Shown: positions 43,834 to 51,933 of the stretch, piece by piece | Numbering within the stretch: the first letter of the stretch is position 1 | How the letters are laid out: each line of letters opens with the position of its first letter | Source of the DNA: Candidatus Uabimicrobium amorphum | GTDB lineage: Bacteria > Planctomycetota > Uabimicrobiia > Uabimicrobiales > Uabimicrobiaceae | Assembly (NCBI RefSeq): GCF_009002475.1 | Contig: NZ_AP019860.1 | Coordinates: forward strand, 8,987,547 to 9,051,546 | Length of the DNA: 64,000 nucleotides | Reading direction: 5' to 3' | The notes under the pieces: model-generated | What the model was told of the DNA's origin: nothing | Databases searched by the model: none | Seen by the model: only the letters and a program-made list of their open reading frames with translations | Translations under genes and position numbers: made by a program

Positions 43834-45453
43834 CTATGGTTGTCTCATTTCCAGTAAAGTACGCGCAATGTCCACCAAATCAATAAATTCTTTACGATAA
43901 CCATTGCGATCTTCACCCCGCGCACTCATTGCCAAACTTTTTACCAATTCCATCGAGACATTTCCCTTAAATTTCGAATCACGCAAGAGCAAACCATAAC
44001 CAGCAACAGCAGAGGCAAAACGAAAACTTGTCGAAGTATCGTTAATACTCTTCACTGGCATAGGTAAAGTACTGCTCAACAATTCGCTAACTTCGCTATC
44101 AGGAGCTTTATAGCGAATTTTAAGCGTTAAAATCTCATCGCTAAATGATTGCGCAGAAAGTGGTCTTTCTCCCTGATACTTCAAAGAATCCACATTACCA
44201 CCTTGTGCTAAATTTCCTTGGGGAACGACTTCGTAAAGTGCTGTTACTGAATGCCCAGCCCCTATTTCGCCTGCGTCTTTTGTATCGTCGTTAAAATCTT
44301 CTGCTGCAAGCAAACGATTCTCATAACCAATTAAACGATAACTTGTAACGTAATTAGGATTAAATTCCACTTGAATTTTTACATCTTTTGCAATCGCAAA
44401 TAGCGTGCTGCCGAGTTCTTCCACAAGGGCTTTTTTTGCTTCCGCTAAAGTGTCGATGTAGGCATAATTTCCATTTCCTTTGTCAGCGAGTTTTTCCATC
44501 ATCGAATCGTTCAGGTTGTACATACCCAATCCTAAAACGCTCAAAAAGATGCCACTCTTACGTTTATCCTCAATGAGACGTATCAAATCACCTTCACTAG
44601 AAATCCCTACATTGAAATCTCCATCTGTGGCTAAAACTACGCGATTAATTCCATTGGGGATAAAATTTTGCGCAGCAACGTCATAAGCCAACTGTATACC
44701 TTCTCCACCATTTGTCGATCCACCAGCATTCAAAGAATTAAACGCTCCGAGAATCTTGGATTTATCGTTCCCTGGTGTAGGTGGTAAAACAAGACCAGCC
44801 GCCCCGGCGTAAACGACAATAGAAACCGTATCGCTTGCGCGCAACTCTCCTGTCAACATGCCCATCGCTGTTTTTAATAAGGGTAGTTTTTGATTACTAC
44901 TCATTGATCCCGAAACATCCAGTAGAAATACCAAATTCATAGGAGGCAACTCTTTTGTTTCAATCTTATACCCTTGTAAACCTATTTTTACTAACCAATT
45001 GTCATTATTCCATGGACACTCTGCGACTTCCATAGAACGCGAAAAAGGCACACCATCTTCCGGTATAGGATAAGCATAAGAAAAGTAATTGATGAGCTCT
45101 TCAATACGTATAGAATCTTTAGGAGGAAGTTTGTTCTGTGTAATGAATCGTCGCATATTGCTATACGAAGCTGTATCCACATCAATAGAAAATGTGGAAA
45201 GTGGTTCTTTCACCGTATCTTTAAATTCATTTTCTTTGATATGTGAATACTCTTCGGTGTTCATCTCTTCAACAACACTGTCAGACATCCCCATTTCATT
45301 TATAACAATGTTACCCGGTTCTCGGGCATCTGTGGCCGACATCATTAACGGCGAAGCTAGGCTGTCTCCACCCCTCATAGAAGAGTTTCTTGAGCAGCAC
45401 ACAGCGATAAAAAAAATTGCAAAAGCACAGATGATATTTCTTTTTATTGACAT
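43834..45453 (-). CDS. VWA-domain lipoprotein (YfbK-like), copy 2
   Basis: 539 residues from ATG 45453, with AAGG about 8 nt upstream; a TTG lies at 45483. The signal peptide ends in a Cys pair (IFFIAVCC), probably a lipobox. An N-terminal von Willebrand-associated segment (LSTFSIDVDTASYSNMRRF, RIEELINYFSYAYP) is followed by a VWA domain with MIDAS DVSGSMSS and ATDGDFNVG, then the YfbK-type C-terminal domain (ILTLKIRYKAPDSEVS) and the helix AVAGYGLLLRDS. It is a close paralogue of the adjacent upstream gene (32 bp gap). YfbK-like proteins are envelope metal-dependent binders with no firm function. Confidence 0.9.
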   Translation of the reverse strand: MSIKRNIICAFAIFFIAVCCSRNSSMRGGDSLASPLMMSATDAREPGNIVINEMGMSDSVVEEMNTEEYSHIKENEFKDTVKEPLSTFSIDVDTASYSNMRRFITQNKLPPKDSIRIEELINYFSYAYPIPEDGVPFSRSMEVAECPWNNDNWLVKIGLQGYKIETKELPPMNLVFLLDVSGSMSSNQKLPLLKTAMGMLTGELRASDTVSIVVYAGAAGLVLPPTPGNDKSKILGAFNSLNAGGSTNGGEGIQLAYDVAAQNFIPNGINRVVLATDGDFNVGISSEGDLIRLIEDKRKSGIFLSVLGLGMYNLNDSMMEKLADKGNGNYAYIDTLAEAKKALVEELGSTLFAIAKDVKIQVEFNPNYVTSYRLIGYENRLLAAEDFNDDTKDAGEIGAGHSVTALYEVVPQGNLAQGGNVDSLKYQGERPLSAQSFSDEILTLKIRYKAPDSEVSELLSSTLPMPVKSINDTSTSFRFASAVAGYGLLLRDSKFKGNVSMELVKSLAMSARGEDRNGYRKEFIDLVDIARTLLEMRQP

Positions 45454-45485
45454 TTTATTTGCCTTACCAATGTATTTTCCCAAAT

Positions 45486-47249
45486 TTACCGACTCATTTT
45501 CAGCAATGTGTCTGCAATATTCACTAAATCGACAAACTCGCGTCTATATCCATAGTAATCTTCACCCAGAGAGCTCATTGCCAAACTACGTACTAACTCC
45601 ATAGAAGCGTTATTCTTATATTGCGAATCACGCAGAATCATTCCGAAAGCAGCAACCGCTGTTGCAAAACGAAAACTAGGTGAAGTTTCATTAATTTGCT
45701 TCACGGGTGTTCGCAATACACTAGTGAGAAGTTTACTCGTATCACTTTTAGGTGCCTTGTAGCGAATTTTTAATGTCAAAATTTCATTGCTGTAATTATA
45801 CTGAGGAACAGGGCGCTTCCTTTGGTATTTTAGTGGGTCAACTCGTGGACGAAAATCAGCATTTCGCGGTACGATCTCATAAAAAGCTGTTACCGTATGC
45901 CCTGCACCTATTTCTCCTGCATCTTTTCTATCGTCATTAAAATCTTCTGCAGCCAACAAACGATTCTCATATCCAAGTAAACGATAATTTCCGACATATG
46001 CAGGATTAAATTCTACTTGTATTTTAACATCTTTTGCGATAGTAAACAACGTACTACCTAACTCATGAATGAGAACCTTTCGCGCTTCAGACAACGTATC
46101 AATATAATGATACGTTCCATTTCCCTTATTTGCCAGCTGTTCCATGGTAGCGTCTTTTAAATTTCCCATTCCCATACCCAAAACGGTAAGAAATATATTA
46201 CTCTGCCTCTTAGTCTCGATCAGCCTCTGTAAGTCGTTAGAATTAGAAATCCCGACGTTAAAGTCTCCATCAGTAGCAAGTATAACACGGTTTACACCGT
46301 TAGGGATAAAGTTATCTGTTGCAATTTGGTAAGCCAACTGAATTCCCTGACCGCCATTTGTCGACCCACCAGCCTGCAATTGACTCATCGCACGAAGTAT
46401 ACGATCTTTATTGCGCCCAGACGTCGGTGGCAGTACTAAACCCGCGGAACCAGCATATACCACAATAGAAATGGTATCTTCAGGTCGCAATTGTTGCGTA
46501 AGCAGTCCCATAGCTGTTTTTAATAAGGGCAATTTTTTTGCACTACTCATCGACCCAGAAACGTCGAGTAGAAAAACTAAATTAGAAGGTGGCATTTGTT
46601 GCTGTGGTACTTTAAATCCTTGTATTCCAATTTGTACAAGCCAATGATTTGGATTCCACGGACATTCTGCAACATCCATTGTGCGCGAAAAAGGCGCGTT
46701 ATCTTGTGGAATAGGATAATCATATGAGAAGTAATTGACAAGCTCTTCCACACGAACAGCATCGCGAGGCGGCAATTGATTTCCTGAAAGATAGCGCCGC
46801 ATATTGCTATAAGATGCTGTATCAACATCTATAGAAAAAGTAGATAAGGCTTCGCGATGTGGATCTTTGTAATCGTTCTCTGCGGTATGCTGGTATTCTT
46901 CGGTAGTTTGATCTCGGGGAGGCGTAATTGGCTTCCATTCCTCATAAGATGGATATGTGCGAATACCGTGCATGGAATTTTCGTCTCCATATGCCATTCC
47001 TCCCATATCGCTATGCTGCCAATTGGAATCAAGGTTAGATTTAGAGAGGCTTCTTGTTTCTTGACCAGAACCTGAGTTACTATTTACAACACTTTGACTT
47101 TCAGGTATTACCAATGGTCTTTCATCCAAATCGCTATTCTGACTATCATAACGCTTTGCCGTTTTGTACTCACGAGAAGTCTTAGGTGTACCTAATGTAC
47201 ACCCTCCTACAACAACCAGTATGGTTAATGCTATACTTATACGATTCAT
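45486..47249 (-). CDS. VWA-domain lipoprotein (YfbK-like), copy 1
   Basis: 587 residues. Lipoprotein signal with lipobox VVGGC (ISIALTILVVVGGCTLG). A ~110-residue Ser/Asn/Gln-rich linker follows, longer than in copy 2. Then the same three parts: STFSIDVDTASYSNMRRYLS, a VWA domain with DVSGSMSSAKKLPLLK and ATDGDFNVGIS, and the YfbK C-terminal domain ending in LVNIADTLLKMSR. It precedes copy 2 in one two-gene operon ending at the terminator near 43760. It lies directly left of the iteron region, from which a hairpin at 47294-47317 separates it. Confidence 0.9.
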   Translation of the reverse strand: MNRISIALTILVVVGGCTLGTPKTSREYKTAKRYDSQNSDLDERPLVIPESQSVVNSNSGSGQETRSLSKSNLDSNWQHSDMGGMAYGDENSMHGIRTYPSYEEWKPITPPRDQTTEEYQHTAENDYKDPHREALSTFSIDVDTASYSNMRRYLSGNQLPPRDAVRVEELVNYFSYDYPIPQDNAPFSRTMDVAECPWNPNHWLVQIGIQGFKVPQQQMPPSNLVFLLDVSGSMSSAKKLPLLKTAMGLLTQQLRPEDTISIVVYAGSAGLVLPPTSGRNKDRILRAMSQLQAGGSTNGGQGIQLAYQIATDNFIPNGVNRVILATDGDFNVGISNSNDLQRLIETKRQSNIFLTVLGMGMGNLKDATMEQLANKGNGTYHYIDTLSEARKVLIHELGSTLFTIAKDVKIQVEFNPAYVGNYRLLGYENRLLAAEDFNDDRKDAGEIGAGHTVTAFYEIVPRNADFRPRVDPLKYQRKRPVPQYNYSNEILTLKIRYKAPKSDTSKLLTSVLRTPVKQINETSPSFRFATAVAAFGMILRDSQYKNNASMELVRSLAMSSLGEDYYGYRREFVDLVNIADTLLKMSR

Positions 47250-47293
47250 ATTTTATTCCTCCACAATAGTTTTTCGACGTAGATAAAAAAATA

Positions 47294-47317
47294 AGTGGCT
47301 ATCATGGGATAGCCACT
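47294..47317 (-). terminator. Hairpin shielding the VWA operon from the origin region
   Basis: AGTGGCTATC and GATAGCCACT form a perfect 10-bp stem with an ATGG loop. Read on the minus strand it is followed by TTATTTTTTTA. This is a good rho-independent terminator for transcripts leaving the iteron region toward the VWA genes, or an attenuator in their leader. Confidence 0.7.
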
Positions 47318-47585
47318 ACGATTGTCATGATTGCTACTGCAAATTCCAAGCCTTTTTACGAATGTTTAAAGTATAGCAAATGAATATCATCAAAATGTCA
47401 TGGGGCAGTAATATTTATGTAATTTTTATATAACGATTTACAGACGATTTTCGGTTAAATTTAATCATACTTTCATAAAAGATTTGCATCGAGTAGAACC
47501 CCGCACAAAAAAAGACCGCACCTAAGAAGACCGCAAACCACTTATTCACACCAATTTTAATCATACTTTCAAAAAAAACACGCAC

Positions 47586-47727
47586 CAAACAAGACCGCAA
47601 AACAACAAGCAAAAAGATCAAAACCGACGCATTACGCCTCTCCCTGTGGGAGAGGCATGAAAATTAAGGTTTTCAGCAAAGCTGAAACCTGTAATTTGAT
47701 GGTGAGGGCACCAATATGAAAACGAAA
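47586..47727 (+). repeat. Left arm of a 142-bp inverted repeat
   Basis: It matches 48203-48344 in reverse complement over about 142 bp with only a few mismatches (CAAACAAGACCGCAAAACAA at its outer end, CACCAATATGAAAACGAAA at its inner end). It contains two smaller hairpins, CTCTCCC-TGT-GGGAGAG and TTTCAGC-AAA-GCTGAAA. The two arms enclose 475 bp with four iterons. Confidence 0.88.
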
Positions 47728-48142
47728 CTCTAACTAAAAAGTACTAGTGTAATGCGAAGGTGAGAAAACTAATATGAAAATGAACCTCTTAACTTAGAAG
47801 TACGAAACTCTTAACTTAGAAGTCCAACCACACCAAAAAAAAGAAAAATACAAAAAATTTAATCATACTTTCATAAAACTTTATACTCTATTTTTGTAAG
47901 ATTTTAATCATACTTTCATAAAACTTTATTTGAATTTTTTTTGAATGGTATCAATTTAAAAAACCTATTTACAAAGGTTTCAATACGAACATAAATATCA
48001 AAACTACTTTATTTCGGTGAAAATTTAATCATACTTTCATAAAACTTCATGTACATTTTTTCGGGCCATTCAATCATACTTTCATAAAACTTTTGGTACA
48101 TTTATTGCTATGCACCAACCTTTCGGCTAAGGTTTCTGTATC

Positions 48143-48231
48143 ATATTGGTGGTTTCACCATAGAGAGTTTTATTTTTATATTGGTGACTTCACCATAAAG
48201 AATTTCGTTTTCATATTGGTGCCCTCACCAT
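48143..48231 (+). repeat. Three 35-bp tandem units ATATTGGTG-n3-TCACCAT
   Basis: The palindromic core ATATTGGTGnnnTCACCAT starts at 48143, 48178 and 48213, exactly 35 bp apart. The last unit overlaps the right inverted-repeat arm. It is a possible binding site for a second factor, separate from the iterons. Confidence 0.75.
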
Positions 48232-48344
48232 CAAATTATAGGTTTCAGCTTTGCTGAAAACCTTAATTTTCATGCCTCTCCCACAAGGAGAGGCGTAATG
48301 CGTCGATTTCGATCTCTTTGTTTGTTGTTTTGCGGTCTTGTTTG
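48203..48344 (-). repeat. Right arm of the 142-bp inverted repeat
   Basis: Reverse complement of 47586-47727; see that entry. The near-identity of the arms suggests recent origin or gene conversion. Confidence 0.88.
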
Positions 48345-48404
48345 ATGTGAGTCTTTTTGATGTGAGCATGACGATTGTTTATTTTAAAATAGATTTATAT
48401 CATT

Positions 48405-48690
48405 TTAATCATACTTTCATAAAAGAAAGGCTACCTATCTTCGCATTTTTAATCATACTTTCATAAAACTTTTGTAGCAAAACTTAAAACGTTAATCATA
48501 CTACAACACAAATTATATCTAGACTTTCCCATAAATAACTCACATTTTTAATCATACTTTCATAAAAGAAAAGCTACCTATCTTCGTAGTTTTAATCATA
48601 CTTTCATAAAACTTTTGTAGTAAAACTTAAAACGTCAATCATACTACAACACAAGTTATACCTAGACTTTCCCATAAATAACTCACATTT
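48405..48690 (+). repeat. 143-bp tandem duplication of an iteron block
   Basis: 48405-48547 and 48548-48690 are near-identical 143-bp units; a third start at 48691 then diverges. Each unit carries two full iterons, one degenerate iteron and the segment CTTTCCCATAAATAACTCAC. Few mismatches separate them. Confidence 0.9.
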
Positions 48691-48759
48691 TTAATCATAC
48701 TTTCATAAAACTTTGATATGCAATCTTTGTAAATTTTATCATACTTTGAAAAAAGTTTT

Positions 48760-49060
48760 TCAATTTAAATTTGCAAATACAACAAACTCAAACTATTATT
48801 AATACGGTCATGAGAACTTCAATAGAATCTTCGGTTATCAACTTATGTGGATCTCCTTATGTATTTGATACATATTGAATCCATTCATCCTTAAAAGAAT
48901 TGTTTTTGGATTTGTTGTTTTTCTTTTTATTTATTTCCAAAAAAACAACGACGACAAGCGCTCTTGTATAGTAGTAGTTTATTATTAATAGTTTATAAGA
49001 GTATAGTAAAGTATACATTTTGCGACTACGTATATTTTATAAGGTTATCCGAGCATTTTT
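48760..49060. other. AT-rich stretch, candidate DNA-unwinding element
   Basis: About 300 bp between the forward and reverse iteron arrays with very few G or C, including TTTATTATTAATAGTTTATAA near 48978. There is no gene. A strand-opening site would be expected here if this is an origin. I see no clean DnaA box (TTATCCACA) within it; TTATCC occurs once near 49044. Confidence 0.5.
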
Positions 49061-49066
49061 TTTTTC

Positions 49067-49292
49067 TGAAAGTATGATTACAGTTGTTTGAAAGTATGAT
49101 TACGCTTGTTTGAAAGTATGATTATAACTTGTTTGAAAGTATGATTATCGTTTTTTGAAGGTATGATTGAACTCTCAAAATATTGATTTTTGTGAAATCA
49201 TGTTGCGTTGTTGATTTTTAGGTACATATCGCTGTAATACTTGATATTTCTTTTCTGGCGGTATGATTAACTTTTTTTGAAAGTATGATTAA
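49067..49292 (-). repeat. Reverse iteron array in front of the rep gene
   Basis: TGAAAGTATGATTA (reverse complement of the forward core) starts at 49067, 49089, 49111 and 49134. Degenerate copies are at 49156 (TGAAGGTATGATTG) and about 49255 (GGCGGTATGATTAA), and a full copy is at 49278. The first five are 22, 22, 23 and 22 bp apart, two helical turns. The last copy ends 11 bp before the rep start codon, so Rep binding should block its own promoter (autoregulation). Confidence 0.92.
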
Positions 49293-49303
49293 ATAGGATA
49301 TCT

Positions 49304-51049
49304 ATGGACTATATGGAGCCTTATGCAAAAGAAAATAATCTTTTGCAACTATCACTTTTTCATTTTGGAAAAAGAAGACCAGTCCCAGAAAAAACAATCA
49401 GTGAATGGGCGGATGGTAGAGGAAATTATAAATTAACCTGTGTATGTCAATATGGTGTTCCTGGTAGTTTTGAACAAGACGTTTATGCCGCCTGCATGAG
49501 AATTTGGGTAAAAAATGGTATGCCCGCGACGAGTATCAAATTGAACTATAGCGATATTGCACGAGAGTTAAATTTAACACCGATCAAGGCATGGGTGGGA
49601 AAAATAAAGAAATCGTTGCGCAAGCTTGCGCAAGCGCGTTATGAATTTGTACAGTGTTTTATTAAAGCCGACGACGCGGGGAATAAAAAAGTTTCTACAC
49701 ACTTTTCACTATTTGATTCCGCTAGCTTGTTTGAGCATGAACGCGGAAAAAGCAAAAGAATTAGCGAATCGGAGTTAATTTTTCCCGATATCATAAAAGG
49801 AAATCTCGAAGCGAAGTACTACCAGCTTTTGGATATGGTATGGTATCGCGCTTTACCAGAAGGTCTTGCGCGGCGTCTTTACGAGTACTTAGCTAAGAGA
49901 CACTATCATAACGTCGATGGAAAATTTACCATTTCTGAAGAAGCGCTGTGTCGGTGGTTACCTATTGTGGATAAAAACGTAACCAATCGCCGCAAACGTC
50001 TCGCAAAGATATCTAATTCACTTATTGATAAAGGCTTTTTGTCTAGCTATGTTTTTGACAAAAAGAAGAAATTGTGTATTTTTGAATATGCAAGAAACCC
50101 CACTCCTAAAGTTCACGATATCGTAACTTCTTCTGGAAAAGATAATGCTAAAGACTGTATTGTTACTGCAGAAGAGCAAGCGGTTTTTGTCGATTTTCTC
50201 GACTGGATTAACAACATACCATATTTTCATAAAAGTAAAAAAAGAGATATTGCCTCTTTACCCATATCAAAAGTAATTGATCTGTATCCAAAAATACGTG
50301 GTAGCTATGAAGAATTAGTTGAAAAAAATGAAAAGCCCAAGGCAGTGTGGATTCACAAAGAGTTTATGAAGCATGCCAAGAAAAAGGACGTGCAAATCAG
50401 AAAAGTAGCTCCGGCGGACAATTCGCAGCTCTCATTATTTCAGGACGAACCTGAGTCCGTAGAACTAGATTATGATTTTGAACAAAGCAAAATGGATATA
50501 GATCAAGACAAAATAGATGCCGATCTGAGTGACCTGTTCAAAAAAATGAATGTCAAAAAGTGCTCCAATGCACTGAAAAAAGCTGTTAGAAAATATTACG
50601 ATTCTCACGGTTTTGAATACGTAAAGTGGAATATATTGTATGCCAATAACTATGCTAAGAAAAACTATTCGCCGTATTTGCAAAAAGCGTTGGCAGAAAA
50701 TTGGGGCGAAGAGTGGGCTGAACAAGAAAAAGCACGCATCGAGATTGCTGAAAAACGCGAGAAAGAGATTGTCGAAAAAATCGAGCTCAAACAACAAGAG
50801 GATGACGATTTAGTAAAATTAAAAGAGGATTTTCTCGCGAAAATAGGCCGTTTGCGCAAAACAACTAAGAGAAAATTGTGGTTGGAAGCAGAAGAAGAAA
50901 CACCAAAAAATAGTATCGGCCGTGGTATGAATGTAAAAATTGCTTACAGCAAAAAATTACTCAGCTATGTGAATAGTAAAAATTGTAATTTTCCGGAAAA
51001 AGTAGTGAAAGAGCTTTCTTTTATTAAAGAAATTGCTTTTGAAGAATAA
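49304..51049 (+). CDS. Replication initiator protein, plasmid RepA (RPA) family
   Basis: 581 residues. The N-terminal half has the marks of the replication initiator A family: EWADGRGNYKLTCVCQYGVPGSFEQDVYAA, read as two adjacent blocks (residues ~30-59); a winged-helix region NYSDIARELNLTPIKAWVGK; IKKSLRKLAQARYEF; and a second region PEGLARRLYEYLAKRHYHN with ALCRWLPIV. The C-terminal part contains YSPYLQKALAENWGEEWAEQ and a Lys/Glu coiled coil. Such proteins bind iterons and open the origin. ATG 49304 has AGGA 5 nt upstream. The 22-bp repeats immediately before it are its predicted binding sites. The gene is longer than most RPA proteins because of the coiled-coil tail. It is followed by its own terminator. 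Confidence 0.88.
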   Translation: MDYMEPYAKENNLLQLSLFHFGKRRPVPEKTISEWADGRGNYKLTCVCQYGVPGSFEQDVYAACMRIWVKNGMPATSIKLNYSDIARELNLTPIKAWVGKIKKSLRKLAQARYEFVQCFIKADDAGNKKVSTHFSLFDSASLFEHERGKSKRISESELIFPDIIKGNLEAKYYQLLDMVWYRALPEGLARRLYEYLAKRHYHNVDGKFTISEEALCRWLPIVDKNVTNRRKRLAKISNSLIDKGFLSSYVFDKKKKLCIFEYARNPTPKVHDIVTSSGKDNAKDCIVTAEEQAVFVDFLDWINNIPYFHKSKKRDIASLPISKVIDLYPKIRGSYEELVEKNEKPKAVWIHKEFMKHAKKKDVQIRKVAPADNSQLSLFQDEPESVELDYDFEQSKMDIDQDKIDADLSDLFKKMNVKKCSNALKKAVRKYYDSHGFEYVKWNILYANNYAKKNYSPYLQKALAENWGEEWAEQEKARIEIAEKREKEIVEKIELKQQEDDDLVKLKEDFLAKIGRLRKTTKRKLWLEAEEETPKNSIGRGMNVKIAYSKKLLSYVNSKNCNFPEKVVKELSFIKEIAFEE

Positions 51050-51085
51050 TAGTTCTGAGTGTGTTATTAGCTAATACAAATCATG

Positions 51086-51117
51086 AAAACGCAGTGCTGT
51101 AAAGTACTGCGTTTTTT
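51086..51117 (+). terminator. rho-independent terminator of the rep gene
   Basis: AAAACGCAGT (51086-51095) and ACTGCGTTTT (51106-51115) form a 10-bp stem with a 10-nt loop, followed by TT. It starts 36 bp beyond the rep stop. Confidence 0.88.
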
Positions 51118-51227
51118 GCTGTTGTTTGTAAATATTTCATACCACAGAGAAAGTTTCGCGTATTTTGCTGGAATATCATCACAAAAATTTTACAATAGTT
51201 TTTTTAATTATTTTTTGGGGTAAATAG

Positions 51228-51926
51228 ATGAAAGATGATATTGAAGATCTCGTGAAAAAGATCATTGAGGAAGAAGATGGAGGAATTCGCGAAGAGTTAC
51301 GTGAAGTTCTCGTTGGTTTTGGCCAACCAGCAATACACGCAATACTACCGTTTTTAGGTAGTGATGATTGGCAAATTCGCTATCGTTTAGTCAGTACTAT
51401 TGGACAAATTGGCATCGAAAGTAAACAAGGTTTTTTGGGTGTTGAAGAAGCGATCAATATTGAAAATGATGAAGAAGTGAAGCGCGTAATGATGCAAACA
51501 TTGCTGGGAGCAAAGGTTCCGATTGTCACAGAGTTTTCTGAAAGTATGAATGAAAAATCAGCTAAGCTCAAAAAAATTTGGAAGTTTTCTGGAGAAGAAG
51601 CGGAAAAAATCAAAGAGCTTTTTGCGGAGCAAAAAATTGTGTTTCGCGAACATGTCTTGTGTTGTGGACATCCTGACTATCCCTCTTACGCTGAGATTGT
51701 CACTTTTGAAGTACTTGAGAAACAATTTGCCGCAGCAGTGGAAGTGGTAAAGGATTTTTTTGGTTTGGGTTCTGGGAGTGGTTTTACCGGAGAATGTCCT
51801 GCATGTGGTACACATGTCGAAAATGCGACCACATGCCCGGAATGTGGATTAAATTTGGAAATGGACCCTAACGAAATTATCCAGTACCATCCTTTTGGCG
51901 AATTTTTAGAAAATATAGGTGAATAA
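51228..51926 (+). CDS. HEAT-repeat / DUF2007-like / zinc-ribbon protein
   Basis: 232 residues. Residues 1-95 are HEAT-like helical repeats (LREVLVGFGQPAIHAILPFL, WQIRYRLVSTIGQIG). Residues ~120-180 resemble the DUF2007 ferredoxin-like fold (EEAEKIKELFAEQKIVFREH, AEIVTFEVLEKQFAAAVEVV). Residues ~190-215 are a zinc ribbon with CPACG and CPECG pairs. A stand-alone DUF2007 protein is encoded at 56973. ATG 51228 follows TTTTGGGGTAA. It ends 7 bp before the acyltransferase-family gene, so they are likely cotranscribed. The function is unknown; an adaptor or signal-sensing role is suggested for DUF2007 proteins. Confidence 0.78.
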   Translation: MKDDIEDLVKKIIEEEDGGIREELREVLVGFGQPAIHAILPFLGSDDWQIRYRLVSTIGQIGIESKQGFLGVEEAINIENDEEVKRVMMQTLLGAKVPIVTEFSESMNEKSAKLKKIWKFSGEEAEKIKELFAEQKIVFREHVLCCGHPDYPSYAEIVTFEVLEKQFAAAVEVVKDFFGLGSGSGFTGECPACGTHVENATTCPECGLNLEMDPNEIIQYHPFGEFLENIGE

Positions 51927-51933
51927 GAGAATT

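Larger units (their letters stand above)
47461..48754 (+). repeat. Forward iteron array (core TAATCATACTTTCA)
   Basis: The 20-bp unit TTAATCATACTTTCATAAAA starts at 47461, 47557 (end varied), 47859, 47904, 48025, 48070 (second base varied), 48405, 48449, 48548, 48592 and 48691. Degenerate copies are at 48492, 48635 (both ...CATACTACAACAC) and 48735 (TTTATCATACTTTGAAAA). Copies mostly come in pairs 43-45 bp apart, twice the 22-bp step of the reverse array, so they fall on the same helix face. This is the structure of a plasmid-type origin bound by a Rep protein. Confidence 0.92.

Noticed and set aside
47415..47621. 68-codon minus-strand frame with a hydrophobic stretch
   Set aside because: It translates iterons (FYESMIK is the repeat read as protein) and overlaps the inverted-repeat arm; no ribosome site.
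47461..49292. CRISPR array
   Set aside because: The repeats are only 14-20 bp, irregularly spaced, present in both directions, and there are no unique spacers of constant length or cas genes.
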